Part shown: positions 1 through 6,601 of the stretch, piece by piece
How the letters are laid out: each line of letters starts with the position of its first letter
How positions within the stretch are numbered: position 1 is the first letter of the stretch
NCBI GenBank assembly: GCA_900547615.1
Contig: URHH01000075.1
Location: 1-11,488, forward strand
Direction: 5' to 3'
DNA length: 11,488 nucleotides
DNA from: an uncultured Blautia sp.
GTDB lineage: Bacteria; Bacillota; Clostridia; Lachnospirales; Lachnospiraceae
Made by a program: the position numbers and the translations under genes
Notes under the pieces: model-generated
Databases searched by the model: none
Seen by the model: the letters and a program-made list of their open reading frames with translations, nothing else
Told to the model about the DNA's origin: nothing

Positions 1-987
1 GTGGCTGCGCCTACAGCAACTCCCGCACCCACACAGAGCCCGACGCCTGCACCTACAGCAACTCCGGTACCTGTAAAGACAATGGGAGAAAAGGTGCAGG
101 GAGCATATGAAATTCTTCTGAAGAACAGTACCGGTAAAGTAATCACAGGAGTGTCTGTAAAATCAGAAAAAGAAGAGGAATATAAATCAAATCTTCTTAT
201 GCAGAAAGATTCTTTTACAGCGAATGAGGAGAGGATTCTGTTTTACAAAATTTCAGGGAAAGAAAATGCAGATGGTCAGACGGGAAAGCAGTCATATAAT
301 GTGCGTCTTACTTTCGAAGATAAGACAGAGGCAGTCCTTCATAATTTTCCGTTTGGAGATATGACAAAGGCAGAGATACATATGGAAGATGAAGTTGTTT
401 ATCTTACGTATACAAGCGCCAGCACAAAAGCGCCGGTAAGCACAAAGGCGGCGGAAATGATGGCGGCAGGAGAAGAAACGGCTCCGACGCCGACGCCGGA
501 AGCAGTTAAAAATAATGATTCTGTATCAAATTCTGATCAGGAAAATCAAACGCCTTCCTATAACAACGATTACAACGATGGAGGAAGTACCGGTGGAGGC
601 AACGGTAATACCGGCGGAGGAAATACCGGAGGAGGCAACACAGGTAATGGTCCGGTTGTGAATCCGGGAGATGGTAACAATACTGGCGATGGTCCGGCGG
701 TAAATCCGGGAGATGATAACAGCACCGGCGGAGGAAATACCGGCGATGGTCCGGCATTGAATCCAGGCGGAGATGATAACACCGGTGGAGGAAATACCGG
801 AGGAGGCGATGACAATACCGGTGGCGGAAGTACCGGAGGAGGCGATGACAATACCGGTGGCGGAAGTACCGGAGGAGGCGATGACAATACCGGTGGTGGA
901 AGTACCGGGGGAGGCGATGACAATACCGGCGGCGGAAACTCAGATGGAGGAGACGATGGCGGTCACTCAGATGTAGTCGAGCAGTAA
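1..987 (+). CDS. Repeat-tailed lipoprotein, 5'-truncated by the window edge
   Basis: The reading frame is open from base 1, so the GTG there is probably an internal valine codon and the true start lies upstream. Visible parts in order: a Thr/Pro-rich linker (residues 2-24), a globular core (about 25-152), a second TPTP linker (about 162-166) and a Gly/Asn/Asp/Thr tail (about 196-320). The core matches the protein at 3302-4135 along its length, sharing GAYE, DEER, LH-FPFGD and TKAAE. That paralogue has a lipoprotein signal, so this one probably does too; by alignment about 37 N-terminal residues are missing. No LPxTG sorting motif is present at the C-terminus, which fits lipid anchoring with an extended tail. 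The stop is 34 bases before the wall-binding gene, so the two are probably co-transcribed. I recognise no named family and its function is unknown. The gene is well supported; the lipoprotein assignment is inferred from the paralogue. Confidence 0.8.
   Translation: MAAPTATPAPTQSPTPAPTATPVPVKTMGEKVQGAYEILLKNSTGKVITGVSVKSEKEEEYKSNLLMQKDSFTANEERILFYKISGKENADGQTGKQSYNVRLTFEDKTEAVLHNFPFGDMTKAEIHMEDEVVYLTYTSASTKAPVSTKAAEMMAAGEETAPTPTPEAVKNNDSVSNSDQENQTPSYNNDYNDGGSTGGGNGNTGGGNTGGGNTGNGPVVNPGDGNNTGDGPAVNPGDDNSTGGGNTGDGPALNPGGDDNTGGGNTGGGDDNTGGGSTGGGDDNTGGGSTGGGDDNTGGGSTGGGDDNTGGGNSDGGDDGGHSDVVEQ
772..939 (+). repeat. In-frame 36-bp coding tandem repeat (12 residues)
   Basis: Four full 36-bp units begin at 772, 808, 844 and 880, and a 24-base partial unit begins at 916. 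The units at 808 and 844 are identical and the others differ by a few bases. Each encodes DDNTGGGSTGGG or a close variant in the tail of the upstream lipoprotein. Less regular TGxGPxxNPGD units lie just before it (about 640-770). The near-identity of adjacent copies suggests recent expansion, and the length is likely to vary between strains. Confidence 0.9.
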
Positions 988-1021
988 AAAATATAAATGT
1001 GAGCAGAAACAGGAGAAAATT

Positions 1022-3280
1022 ATGAGAAAAAGAAAATTAATATTGTCTGTTCTTTTATCAGCGGCAATGACAGCTTCATGTATTACTCCGGCTTTTGCCG
1101 GAGAGCTGTCCTCCGGAACGGAAAACGTTCTGTTATCAGAAGAAGTTCCGGAAACGATTTCGGAAACGGAAGAGCCACAGACAGAGTTGCCGGAAGCAGA
1201 GACACCGGAAGCAGAGACGCCGGAAGCAGAAACACCGGAGTCGAAAAATCCGGAAGCGGAGTTCCCTGAAATGGAAACACCGGATCCGGAAGTTCTTCCT
1301 TTTGAAGAACTGGGAGACGGTTCTGAGGAGGCAGCGCAGAGCGAAACTTCCGTAAATGCAGTGTCTTCCGCCTTACACGCAGAAGGAGATGGAAAATATA
1401 CGGATTATGTATTTCCATATGAAGATGCGGATACAAAAGATAAAGGATTTTTTATCAGCACTTTTGAAACCGGAAAAACAGAGGGGAATCCGTACCGTAT
1501 GCTTTACTGGGACATGAAAAACGGCGGTCTCTGGTCTCCGTGCGAGACGGTAGACGGAAATGTATGGATACCGCAGGAAGGGGTACAGTATTTATACGGA
1601 ACAAAGAAATGGAATCTTCATGTTTCAGATAAAAAAGGAACAGGTGTCGGAGGTTACGTTATTGATACTGTCAATAAAACAGTTGCTTATTATCTCACAG
1701 CAGAAGATGTAAAAAATCCGTCTGTTCTCCAGGAAGCGTTCCAGTCTCAGAGCGACGCACAGATTCCGGCAGAGCTTTTTGTGGGAGCAGAAGGCAATAT
1801 TAATAATCATGCAGGTCTTCGGACAATTAACGGAAATCAATATTATATCGAAAAAGACGGTGTTCTTCTTACGGAAAATCAGCGGACAGTAGACGGCGTT
1901 ACGTATTACTTTGATAAAGACGGAGTATGTTATAAAACTTCCGAGGAGAAAGACGGAGCTGGCTGGGTGCAGGCTGAAGATGGAAATTACTACTGGAGAC
2001 AGGAGGACGGCACATTCCTCAGAGAGGGCGGCTGGCATGAGCTGGACGGCAAAATGTATTTCCTGAATTATGGAAGCGGACGAAGAAGAACAGGCTGGAT
2101 CACATGGAGCAAGAGAAAATTCTATATTGATCCGGAGTCTCTGGAGATTCTTACAGGAATGCAGGAAATCGATGGGAAACCTTATTATTTTGACCCTGTA
2201 AGCAAACCTGTGGGAAAAATGGTAGTGGGCTGGAAGACGCTGGAAGACGGCAAATATTATTTTGACAAAAACGGCGTGAGAAAAAAAGGCTGGCTGACAC
2301 TGGGAGAGAAAAAATACTATTTTGAGAAGAACGGTCCGATGAAAAAGGGCTGGCGCTCCATTGGTGGAAAGAAATATTATTTCGACCGGAAAAACGGATA
2401 TATGCGAAAAGGCTGGGTGACAATAGGCTCTGACAAATACTATATGAATAAAGACGGTAGCCTTCATACAGGCTGGCGTTCTTTAGGAGGCAAGAAGTAT
2501 TATTTTGTTCCCAAAACCGGAAAAATGAAAAAAGGCTGGCTTACCTTGAACAATAAGAAGTATTATTTTGAAAAAGACGGGCATCAGACATTCGGCTGGC
2601 GTTCCATTGGCGGAAAGATATATTATTTTATGCCGCTTCCAAATTCCGGTTATATGCGGACCGGCTGGCTGACCGTAGGCAAAGACAGATATTATATGAA
2701 TCTGGACGGCTCCAGATGTACAGGTCTGAAGAAAATAACAGGTAAAAATTATTATTTTGAAGCAAATGGAAAAATGGTCAGAAATAAAAGAGCATATTCC
2801 ATTAACGGAAAACGCTATAATATCAGTGAAAACGGTGTGGTAATGGAGATGTCAAAAGCAGAGCAGCTCGCAGCAGCCACACTTGATGAAATAGGCTGGG
2901 ATTTATATTCTGCCTTTAAATGGTCTTCTTCTGCCATAGATTACTACAGACATGATTTTGTTGTACCGGACGGTTATAAAAATCCTTCTGATTATTATGC
3001 AGAATACGGATTTACAACAGGAAGAGGAAACTGTTATATTATGGCTGGAACCTTCTACCACATGGCAAGACTTCTCGGGTATGAAGTGCATCAGGTAAAT
3101 GGTTCTGTACCGTTATACTCAGGTGGAATGGGACCGCACAGTTGGGTAGAAATTGTAGTAAATGGTTCTACTTATGTATGCGACCCGGATTTCACATACG
3201 ATTCCGGAAGAAACGGATACCTGATTAATTACGGACAGGTAGGTACGTGGATGTATACAGATTACCACCGCATAAACTAA
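1022..3280 (+). CDS. Secreted cell-wall-binding protein with C-terminal transglutaminase-like domain
   Basis: A 752-residue exported protein preceded by AGGAG at 1011-1015, six bases before ATG. Residues 1-26 form a signal peptide with a likely cut after AFA (A26). Residues 57-86 are PEAET-type repeats making a Pro/Glu linker. Residues about 121-262 are a region I do not recognise. Residues about 268-610 carry about 16 aromatic hairpins (YYF-x-K-x-G) with 11 GW motifs (KGWLT, KGWRS), typical of the choline/glucan-binding CW_binding repeats that hold proteins on wall polymers. Residues 611-752 resemble transglutaminase-like cysteine enzymes: GRGNC (Cys671), GPHSWVEI (His706) and CDPDF (Asp721) give the expected Cys-His-Asp order. 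Such domains can crosslink, hydrolyse or cleave peptides, and which applies here cannot be told. It sits between two paralogous lipoproteins, probably in one operon, suggesting a joint envelope role. The architecture is well supported; the substrate is unknown. Confidence 0.92.
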   Translation: MRKRKLILSVLLSAAMTASCITPAFAGELSSGTENVLLSEEVPETISETEEPQTELPEAETPEAETPEAETPESKNPEAEFPEMETPDPEVLPFEELGDGSEEAAQSETSVNAVSSALHAEGDGKYTDYVFPYEDADTKDKGFFISTFETGKTEGNPYRMLYWDMKNGGLWSPCETVDGNVWIPQEGVQYLYGTKKWNLHVSDKKGTGVGGYVIDTVNKTVAYYLTAEDVKNPSVLQEAFQSQSDAQIPAELFVGAEGNINNHAGLRTINGNQYYIEKDGVLLTENQRTVDGVTYYFDKDGVCYKTSEEKDGAGWVQAEDGNYYWRQEDGTFLREGGWHELDGKMYFLNYGSGRRRTGWITWSKRKFYIDPESLEILTGMQEIDGKPYYFDPVSKPVGKMVVGWKTLEDGKYYFDKNGVRKKGWLTLGEKKYYFEKNGPMKKGWRSIGGKKYYFDRKNGYMRKGWVTIGSDKYYMNKDGSLHTGWRSLGGKKYYFVPKTGKMKKGWLTLNNKKYYFEKDGHQTFGWRSIGGKIYYFMPLPNSGYMRTGWLTVGKDRYYMNLDGSRCTGLKKITGKNYYFEANGKMVRNKRAYSINGKRYNISENGVVMEMSKAEQLAAATLDEIGWDLYSAFKWSSSAIDYYRHDFVVPDGYKNPSDYYAEYGFTTGRGNCYIMAGTFYHMARLLGYEVHQVNGSVPLYSGGMGPHSWVEIVVNGSTYVCDPDFTYDSGRNGYLINYGQVGTWMYTDYHRIN
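1190..1279 (+). repeat. In-frame 15-bp coding repeat (PEAET linker)
   Basis: Six 15-bp units start at 1190, 1205, 1220, 1235, 1250 and 1265. The first three are nearly identical (CCGGAAGCAGAGACA type) and the later ones drift (PESKN, PEAEF, PEMET). They encode an acidic, proline-spaced linker between the signal peptide and the folded part of the wall-binding protein. Confidence 0.88.
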
Positions 3281-3301
3281 GGAAAACGCGAGGAGAAAGA
3301 A

Positions 3302-4135
3302 ATGAGAAACAAGAAAATACTGACAGTAATCGGTATCTGCACACTGGGAGCAGCGCTTACATTTGGCGGCTGCGGAAAAGAAAAACAGAAAGCTTCCGAG
3401 GCAGTTCCAAAAGCGGAGCCTGCTGTGACGGAAGCTGCAACGCCAACACCTGAGCCAACCGCAACACCGACGCCGGTTCCTTTAAAAACTCTGGGAACAA
3501 AGGCAGAGGGCGCTTATGAGGTTCAGATCAAAAATGCGACAACAAGACCGATCAGCGGCGTAGCCATCAAGTCAAGCGAGGAAGCTGATTTTACAACACA
3601 GCTTCTGGGAGAGGGAGATACCTTTGCAGCAGATGAGGAGAGAATGCTTTACTATCTTCCGGCAGCAGGTGAAACACCGACGCCTGCAGAAGCCGCAGGA
3701 GATGAAAAACTGCTTACAACTGCTTACGACATCCGCATTACCTTCGGAGATGATGGAAGTACAGTAACCCTTCACTCATTCCCATTCGGGGATATTGCAA
3801 AGGGAGATCTTCTGGCAGCAGACGGAGTGGGATATTTAAACTACGAAAGCGTGAATACAAAATCTGTGATTGATACAAAGGCGGCAGAACTGGCGGTCGT
3901 AGCACAGCAGGTCGCAGATGCACAGGCAGCTGCAGAGGCGGAAGCAGCAGCTGCGGCAGCTGCAGAGCAGACATACGAAGAACCGGTTTATGAGGAACCT
4001 TCTTATGAGGAACCAGTTTATGAAGAACCGTCTTATGAAGAACCAAGCTATGAGGAGCCTTCTTATGATGAAGGCGGTTCAGGAGAAGCAGTAGGCGGCG
4101 GAGATGGCTGCCTGGATGGCGGGCTTGTATGGTAA
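3302..4135 (+). CDS. Repeat-tailed lipoprotein, full-length paralogue of the protein at 1-987
   Basis: 277 residues. AGGAGA at 3291-3296 sits five bases before the ATG. The N-terminus has Lys/Arg, a hydrophobic stretch and the lipobox FGGC, so Cys24 should be lipidated and the protein anchored on the outer face of the membrane. A TPTPEPTATPTP linker (about 47-60) leads to a core (about 61-196) shared with the upstream truncated lipoprotein: GAYE, ADEER, LHSFPFGD, TKAAE. This core has an insertion (about 121-137) relative to the other copy. Next comes an Ala-rich, probably helical stretch (about 197-223), then six YEEP[VS] units and a Gly-rich end. The core is conserved while the tails are unrelated, suggesting a common fold with different exposed tails. 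It follows the wall-binding gene by 21 bases and overlaps the next gene. I know no function for this family. The lipoprotein call is strong. Confidence 0.9.
   Translation: MRNKKILTVIGICTLGAALTFGGCGKEKQKASEAVPKAEPAVTEAATPTPEPTATPTPVPLKTLGTKAEGAYEVQIKNATTRPISGVAIKSSEEADFTTQLLGEGDTFAADEERMLYYLPAAGETPTPAEAAGDEKLLTTAYDIRITFGDDGSTVTLHSFPFGDIAKGDLLAADGVGYLNYESVNTKSVIDTKAAELAVVAQQVADAQAAAEAEAAAAAAAEQTYEEPVYEEPSYEEPVYEEPSYEEPSYEEPSYDEGGSGEAVGGGDGCLDGGLVW
3974..4063 (+). repeat. In-frame 15-bp coding repeat (YEEP[V/S])
   Basis: Six 15-bp units encode YEEPV, YEEPS, YEEPV and then YEEPS three times (residues 225-254), followed by a degenerate YDEGG. Synonymous differences between units (gag/gaa, cct/cca/ccg) indicate an older array than the 36-bp one, or selection on the protein sequence. 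The tail is acidic and tyrosine-rich. Confidence 0.88.
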
Positions 4136-5205
4136 GGGAAACTTCTGTGACAAAAGAAAAAAGCAGTACAGGAAAACCGGGCTTCAGCAGTAAGTATTCT
4201 TACATAAGAGCGATTTCCTGTATTGCCATTATTGCCCTTCATACTGTATTTTCTTCCCTTCTTGTATATCAGAAGGGGCTGACAGAATTGCAGGTTATGG
4301 GAAGCAGGATCGTGGTAAATAATCTCATGTGGGCAGTGCCGTGCTTCTTTATGGTATCCGGCGCTCTTCTCCTTGACAGGAGAAGAGAAATGCCATATAA
4401 AAAGCTGTTTACAAAATATATCGGAAAAATGCTTCTTGCGATTCTGATTTTTACGTTGATTTACAGCGTTTCTGATATGCTTTTAAACGGACAACCGGGA
4501 TTTGGAGGAGCTTTGCTTGAGGGAATTTATAAAGCCTTTACAGATACAAGCTGGTCCCATATGTGGTATTTATATACCCTGATCGGGATTTATCTTATGC
4601 TTCCTCTGTATAAGAAAATGATACAGGGCTGTACAGAAAAAGACATATGGTATCTTCTTGCTATATTTTTTATTTTTCTTTCTCTGTTTCCGCTTCTGGA
4701 AATGTTCGGCGTTTCCTTTGGAGTAAAAATACCTGCAGCAACCATATATCCGTTCTGGTTTTTCCTTGGGTATGCGCTGAAGGGGCAGGACAGAGGAAGA
4801 GCAGTTCCGGCAGTTTTTTTCTCTGTGGGAACTCTTGGGCTGATTCTTTTTACCATTCTTCGCTGGACGCTTCCAATGGAAGGAATGGAACAGCTTTTTG
4901 CGTATAGCTCGCCTGTGGTGATCCTTCAGGCAATGGGACTGTATCTTCTGCTTTACAGTATTCCTGTACATAAAAAGGGCTGGCTTCACAAAGTTCTTGT
5001 ATGGATTGACAGGCGTTCCTTTGGAATTTATCTTGTGCACCTGATTTTTATCAGATGGGGACTTCGGTTCTTCCATATTAATCCGTATGGTCTTGGAATT
5101 GGCTCGCCGTTATTCCTGGCATTGTTTGTACTTGGAGTTCTTGTTTTATCGGGAGCTGTCGTATTTATTCTCCAGAAAATACCGGGAGTAAACAAATTGA
5201 TTTAA
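4129..5205 (+). CDS. Family-3 membrane acyltransferase (O-acetyltransferase type)
   Basis: 358 residues, a polytopic membrane protein with about ten hydrophobic segments. It matches the acyltransferase-3 family, whose members O-acylate extracytoplasmic glycans or wall polymers. The first membrane segment carries the family signature: YSYIRAISC (Arg27) and ALHTV (His38, the conserved histidine). SWSHMWYLYTLIGIYL in the middle and RRSFGIYLVHLIF near the end are also typical. The ATG at 4129 overlaps the preceding stop by 7 bases but lacks a clear ribosome site. A GTG at 4147 has AAGGGA (4134-4139) seven bases upstream and may be the real start, costing only six unconserved residues. Translation is likely coupled to the lipoprotein gene. 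The acceptor substrate cannot be told. The closest relative in the window is the acyltransferase at 9938-11008. Confidence 0.9.
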   Translation: MVRETSVTKEKSSTGKPGFSSKYSYIRAISCIAIIALHTVFSSLLVYQKGLTELQVMGSRIVVNNLMWAVPCFFMVSGALLLDRRREMPYKKLFTKYIGKMLLAILIFTLIYSVSDMLLNGQPGFGGALLEGIYKAFTDTSWSHMWYLYTLIGIYLMLPLYKKMIQGCTEKDIWYLLAIFFIFLSLFPLLEMFGVSFGVKIPAATIYPFWFFLGYALKGQDRGRAVPAVFFSVGTLGLILFTILRWTLPMEGMEQLFAYSSPVVILQAMGLYLLLYSIPVHKKGWLHKVLVWIDRRSFGIYLVHLIFIRWGLRFFHINPYGLGIGSPLFLALFVLGVLVLSGAVVFILQKIPGVNKLI

Positions 5206-5225
5206 CTGTGTTTAAAAGAGCATAA

Positions 5226-5280
5226 AAAACGGGCATTGCATCTCGTCTTATCCGACAGTCTGCAATGCCCGTTTTATTTT
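5226..5280. terminator. Bidirectional intrinsic terminator between convergent operons
   Basis: A 15-bp perfect stem pairs 5226-5240 with 5261-5275 (core CGGGCATTGCA/TGCAATGCCCG) around a 20-base loop. A T-rich tract follows on the plus strand (to 5280), and the A run at 5224-5229 gives T6 on the minus strand. It lies between the stop of the plus-strand acyltransferase (5205) and the stop of rhaA (5312), so it should end both. Confidence 0.92.
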
Positions 5281-5311
5281 GAACGGATTTTTCTTATTTA
5301 ATTTCTAAAAC

Positions 5312-6571
5312 TTAATTTCTCTTGGAAAGAACTTCTTTTTCGTATGTCTTCACATCGTCAAGCCATTCTCTGTCGCCCGGAACACCGCACTGTTCGCAGT
5401 ATTCTTTCCATACGTCACCGAATGGCATTGTTTTTGTCTCGTCCTGCATTACCATAAGCTCTGTAAAGCGGTTTTCGTCCTGAAGCTTTTTAAGCGCTTC
5501 ATTCGGAGTGAGAAGGGCGTTTAAAAGAGCCTTCTGAACGCTTCGAAGTCCTACTGTCCAGGCAGAAATGCGGTTGATGCTGGCGTCAAAGAAATCAGTT
5601 GCAATATACACTCTGTCGAGGGCGTCATTTCTCACGATTTCTTTTGCAATTTCTCTTGTCTCATCATCAAAAAGAACAACATGGTCGGAGTCCCAGCGGA
5701 CCGGTCTTGTAACATGAAGGGCAATTTCCGGGAAGAAGCACAGAAGTGCGGAAATCTTATCGGAAACAACCTCGGTCGGGTGATAATGACCGTTATCCAT
5801 AAGCGGCAGGCAGCCTTCATGTGTTGCGGCAAAGCTTAATGTAAACTCAGCGCTTCCTGCTGTATAGGACTCCACGCCGATTCCAAATACCTTGGATTCT
5901 ACACATGGTTTTACCTTTGACCTGTCAAATGGCTCGGAAAGGATTTCCTCGATGGATTCTTTGTAGCGCATTCTCGGTCCCATTCTGTCGGCAGGAATGT
6001 CTTTATATCCGTCGCCTGTCCAGATATTCATTACGCAGGGAATGCCGGTTTCCTCAGCAAAATACTGGGAAATACGGATACATGCCTTGCCGTGGTTGAT
6101 CCAGAAACGGCGCACTTCCTCGTCCGGGCTTGAGAGGGTAAGACCATCACGGACCATTTCATGGGAGAAGAAGGTGGGGTTAAAATCAATGCCCATATTG
6201 TGTTTTTTTGCAAATTCTACCCATTTAGCGAAATGCTTCGGCTCCAGTTTGTCTCTGCCTGCATATTCGCCCGGCTCAAAAATCGCGTAGCTTGCGTGAA
6301 GGTTCAGTTTCTTCTGACCTGGAACGAGAGACAGAACCTTTTCCATGTCAGCCATCAGTTCCTCCGGAGTTCTTGCTTTTCCGGGATAATTTCCCGTTGT
6401 CTGAATCCCTCCTGTAAGAGGACCGTCCTGGTCAAATCCTTTTACATCATCTCCCTGCCAGCAGTGCATGGCAACAGGGACAGATTTCAGCGTTTCAATC
6501 GCCTTGTCTGTATCTACACCAATGGAAGCGTATAATGCTTTTGCTGATTCATATCTCTCTTTCGCAGTCAT
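5312..6571 (-). CDS. rhaA: L-rhamnose isomerase
   Basis: 419 residues, the normal length for the family. The cytoplasmic metal-dependent enzyme converts L-rhamnose to L-rhamnulose (EC 5.3.1.14). Diagnostic stretches are VPVAMHCWQGDDVKGF (about residues 31-46), LMDNGHYHPTE and HVTRPVRWDSDHV (metal and substrate pocket region), and RVYIATDFFDASINRI with AWTVGLRS near the C-terminus. AAGGAGG (complement of 6581-6587) lies nine bases before the ATG and fixes the start. It follows rhaB by 30 bases with no terminator between, so the two form one transcription unit, ending in the hairpin at 5226-5280. The order rhaB-rhaA is usual, but rhaD is not downstream. The identification is very secure. Confidence 0.97.
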   Translation of the reverse strand: MTAKERYESAKALYASIGVDTDKAIETLKSVPVAMHCWQGDDVKGFDQDGPLTGGIQTTGNYPGKARTPEELMADMEKVLSLVPGQKKLNLHASYAIFEPGEYAGRDKLEPKHFAKWVEFAKKHNMGIDFNPTFFSHEMVRDGLTLSSPDEEVRRFWINHGKACIRISQYFAEETGIPCVMNIWTGDGYKDIPADRMGPRMRYKESIEEILSEPFDRSKVKPCVESKVFGIGVESYTAGSAEFTLSFAATHEGCLPLMDNGHYHPTEVVSDKISALLCFFPEIALHVTRPVRWDSDHVVLFDDETREIAKEIVRNDALDRVYIATDFFDASINRISAWTVGLRSVQKALLNALLTPNEALKKLQDENRFTELMVMQDETKTMPFGDVWKEYCEQCGVPGDREWLDDVKTYEKEVLSKRN

Positions 6572-6601
6572 TTTAAAGTTCCTCCTTAATGCGTTTAAAG
6601 T

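Noticed and set aside
570..923. Proline-rich minus-strand reading frame (PPPVLSS repeats)
   Set aside because: It is the antisense of the Gly-rich tandem repeat of the lipoprotein and has no ribosome site.
772..939. 36-bp repeats as a CRISPR array
   Set aside because: The units abut with no unique spacers, stay in frame, and encode a regular protein tail.
1073..1084. Lipobox-like TASC in the signal peptide of the wall-binding protein
   Set aside because: The position expected to be Leu is Thr, and AFA just downstream is a good ordinary signal peptidase site.
1625..2467. 280-residue minus-strand reading frame
   Set aside because: It lies wholly antisense to the wall-binding repeats, whose periodic composition keeps it open; no family features are seen.
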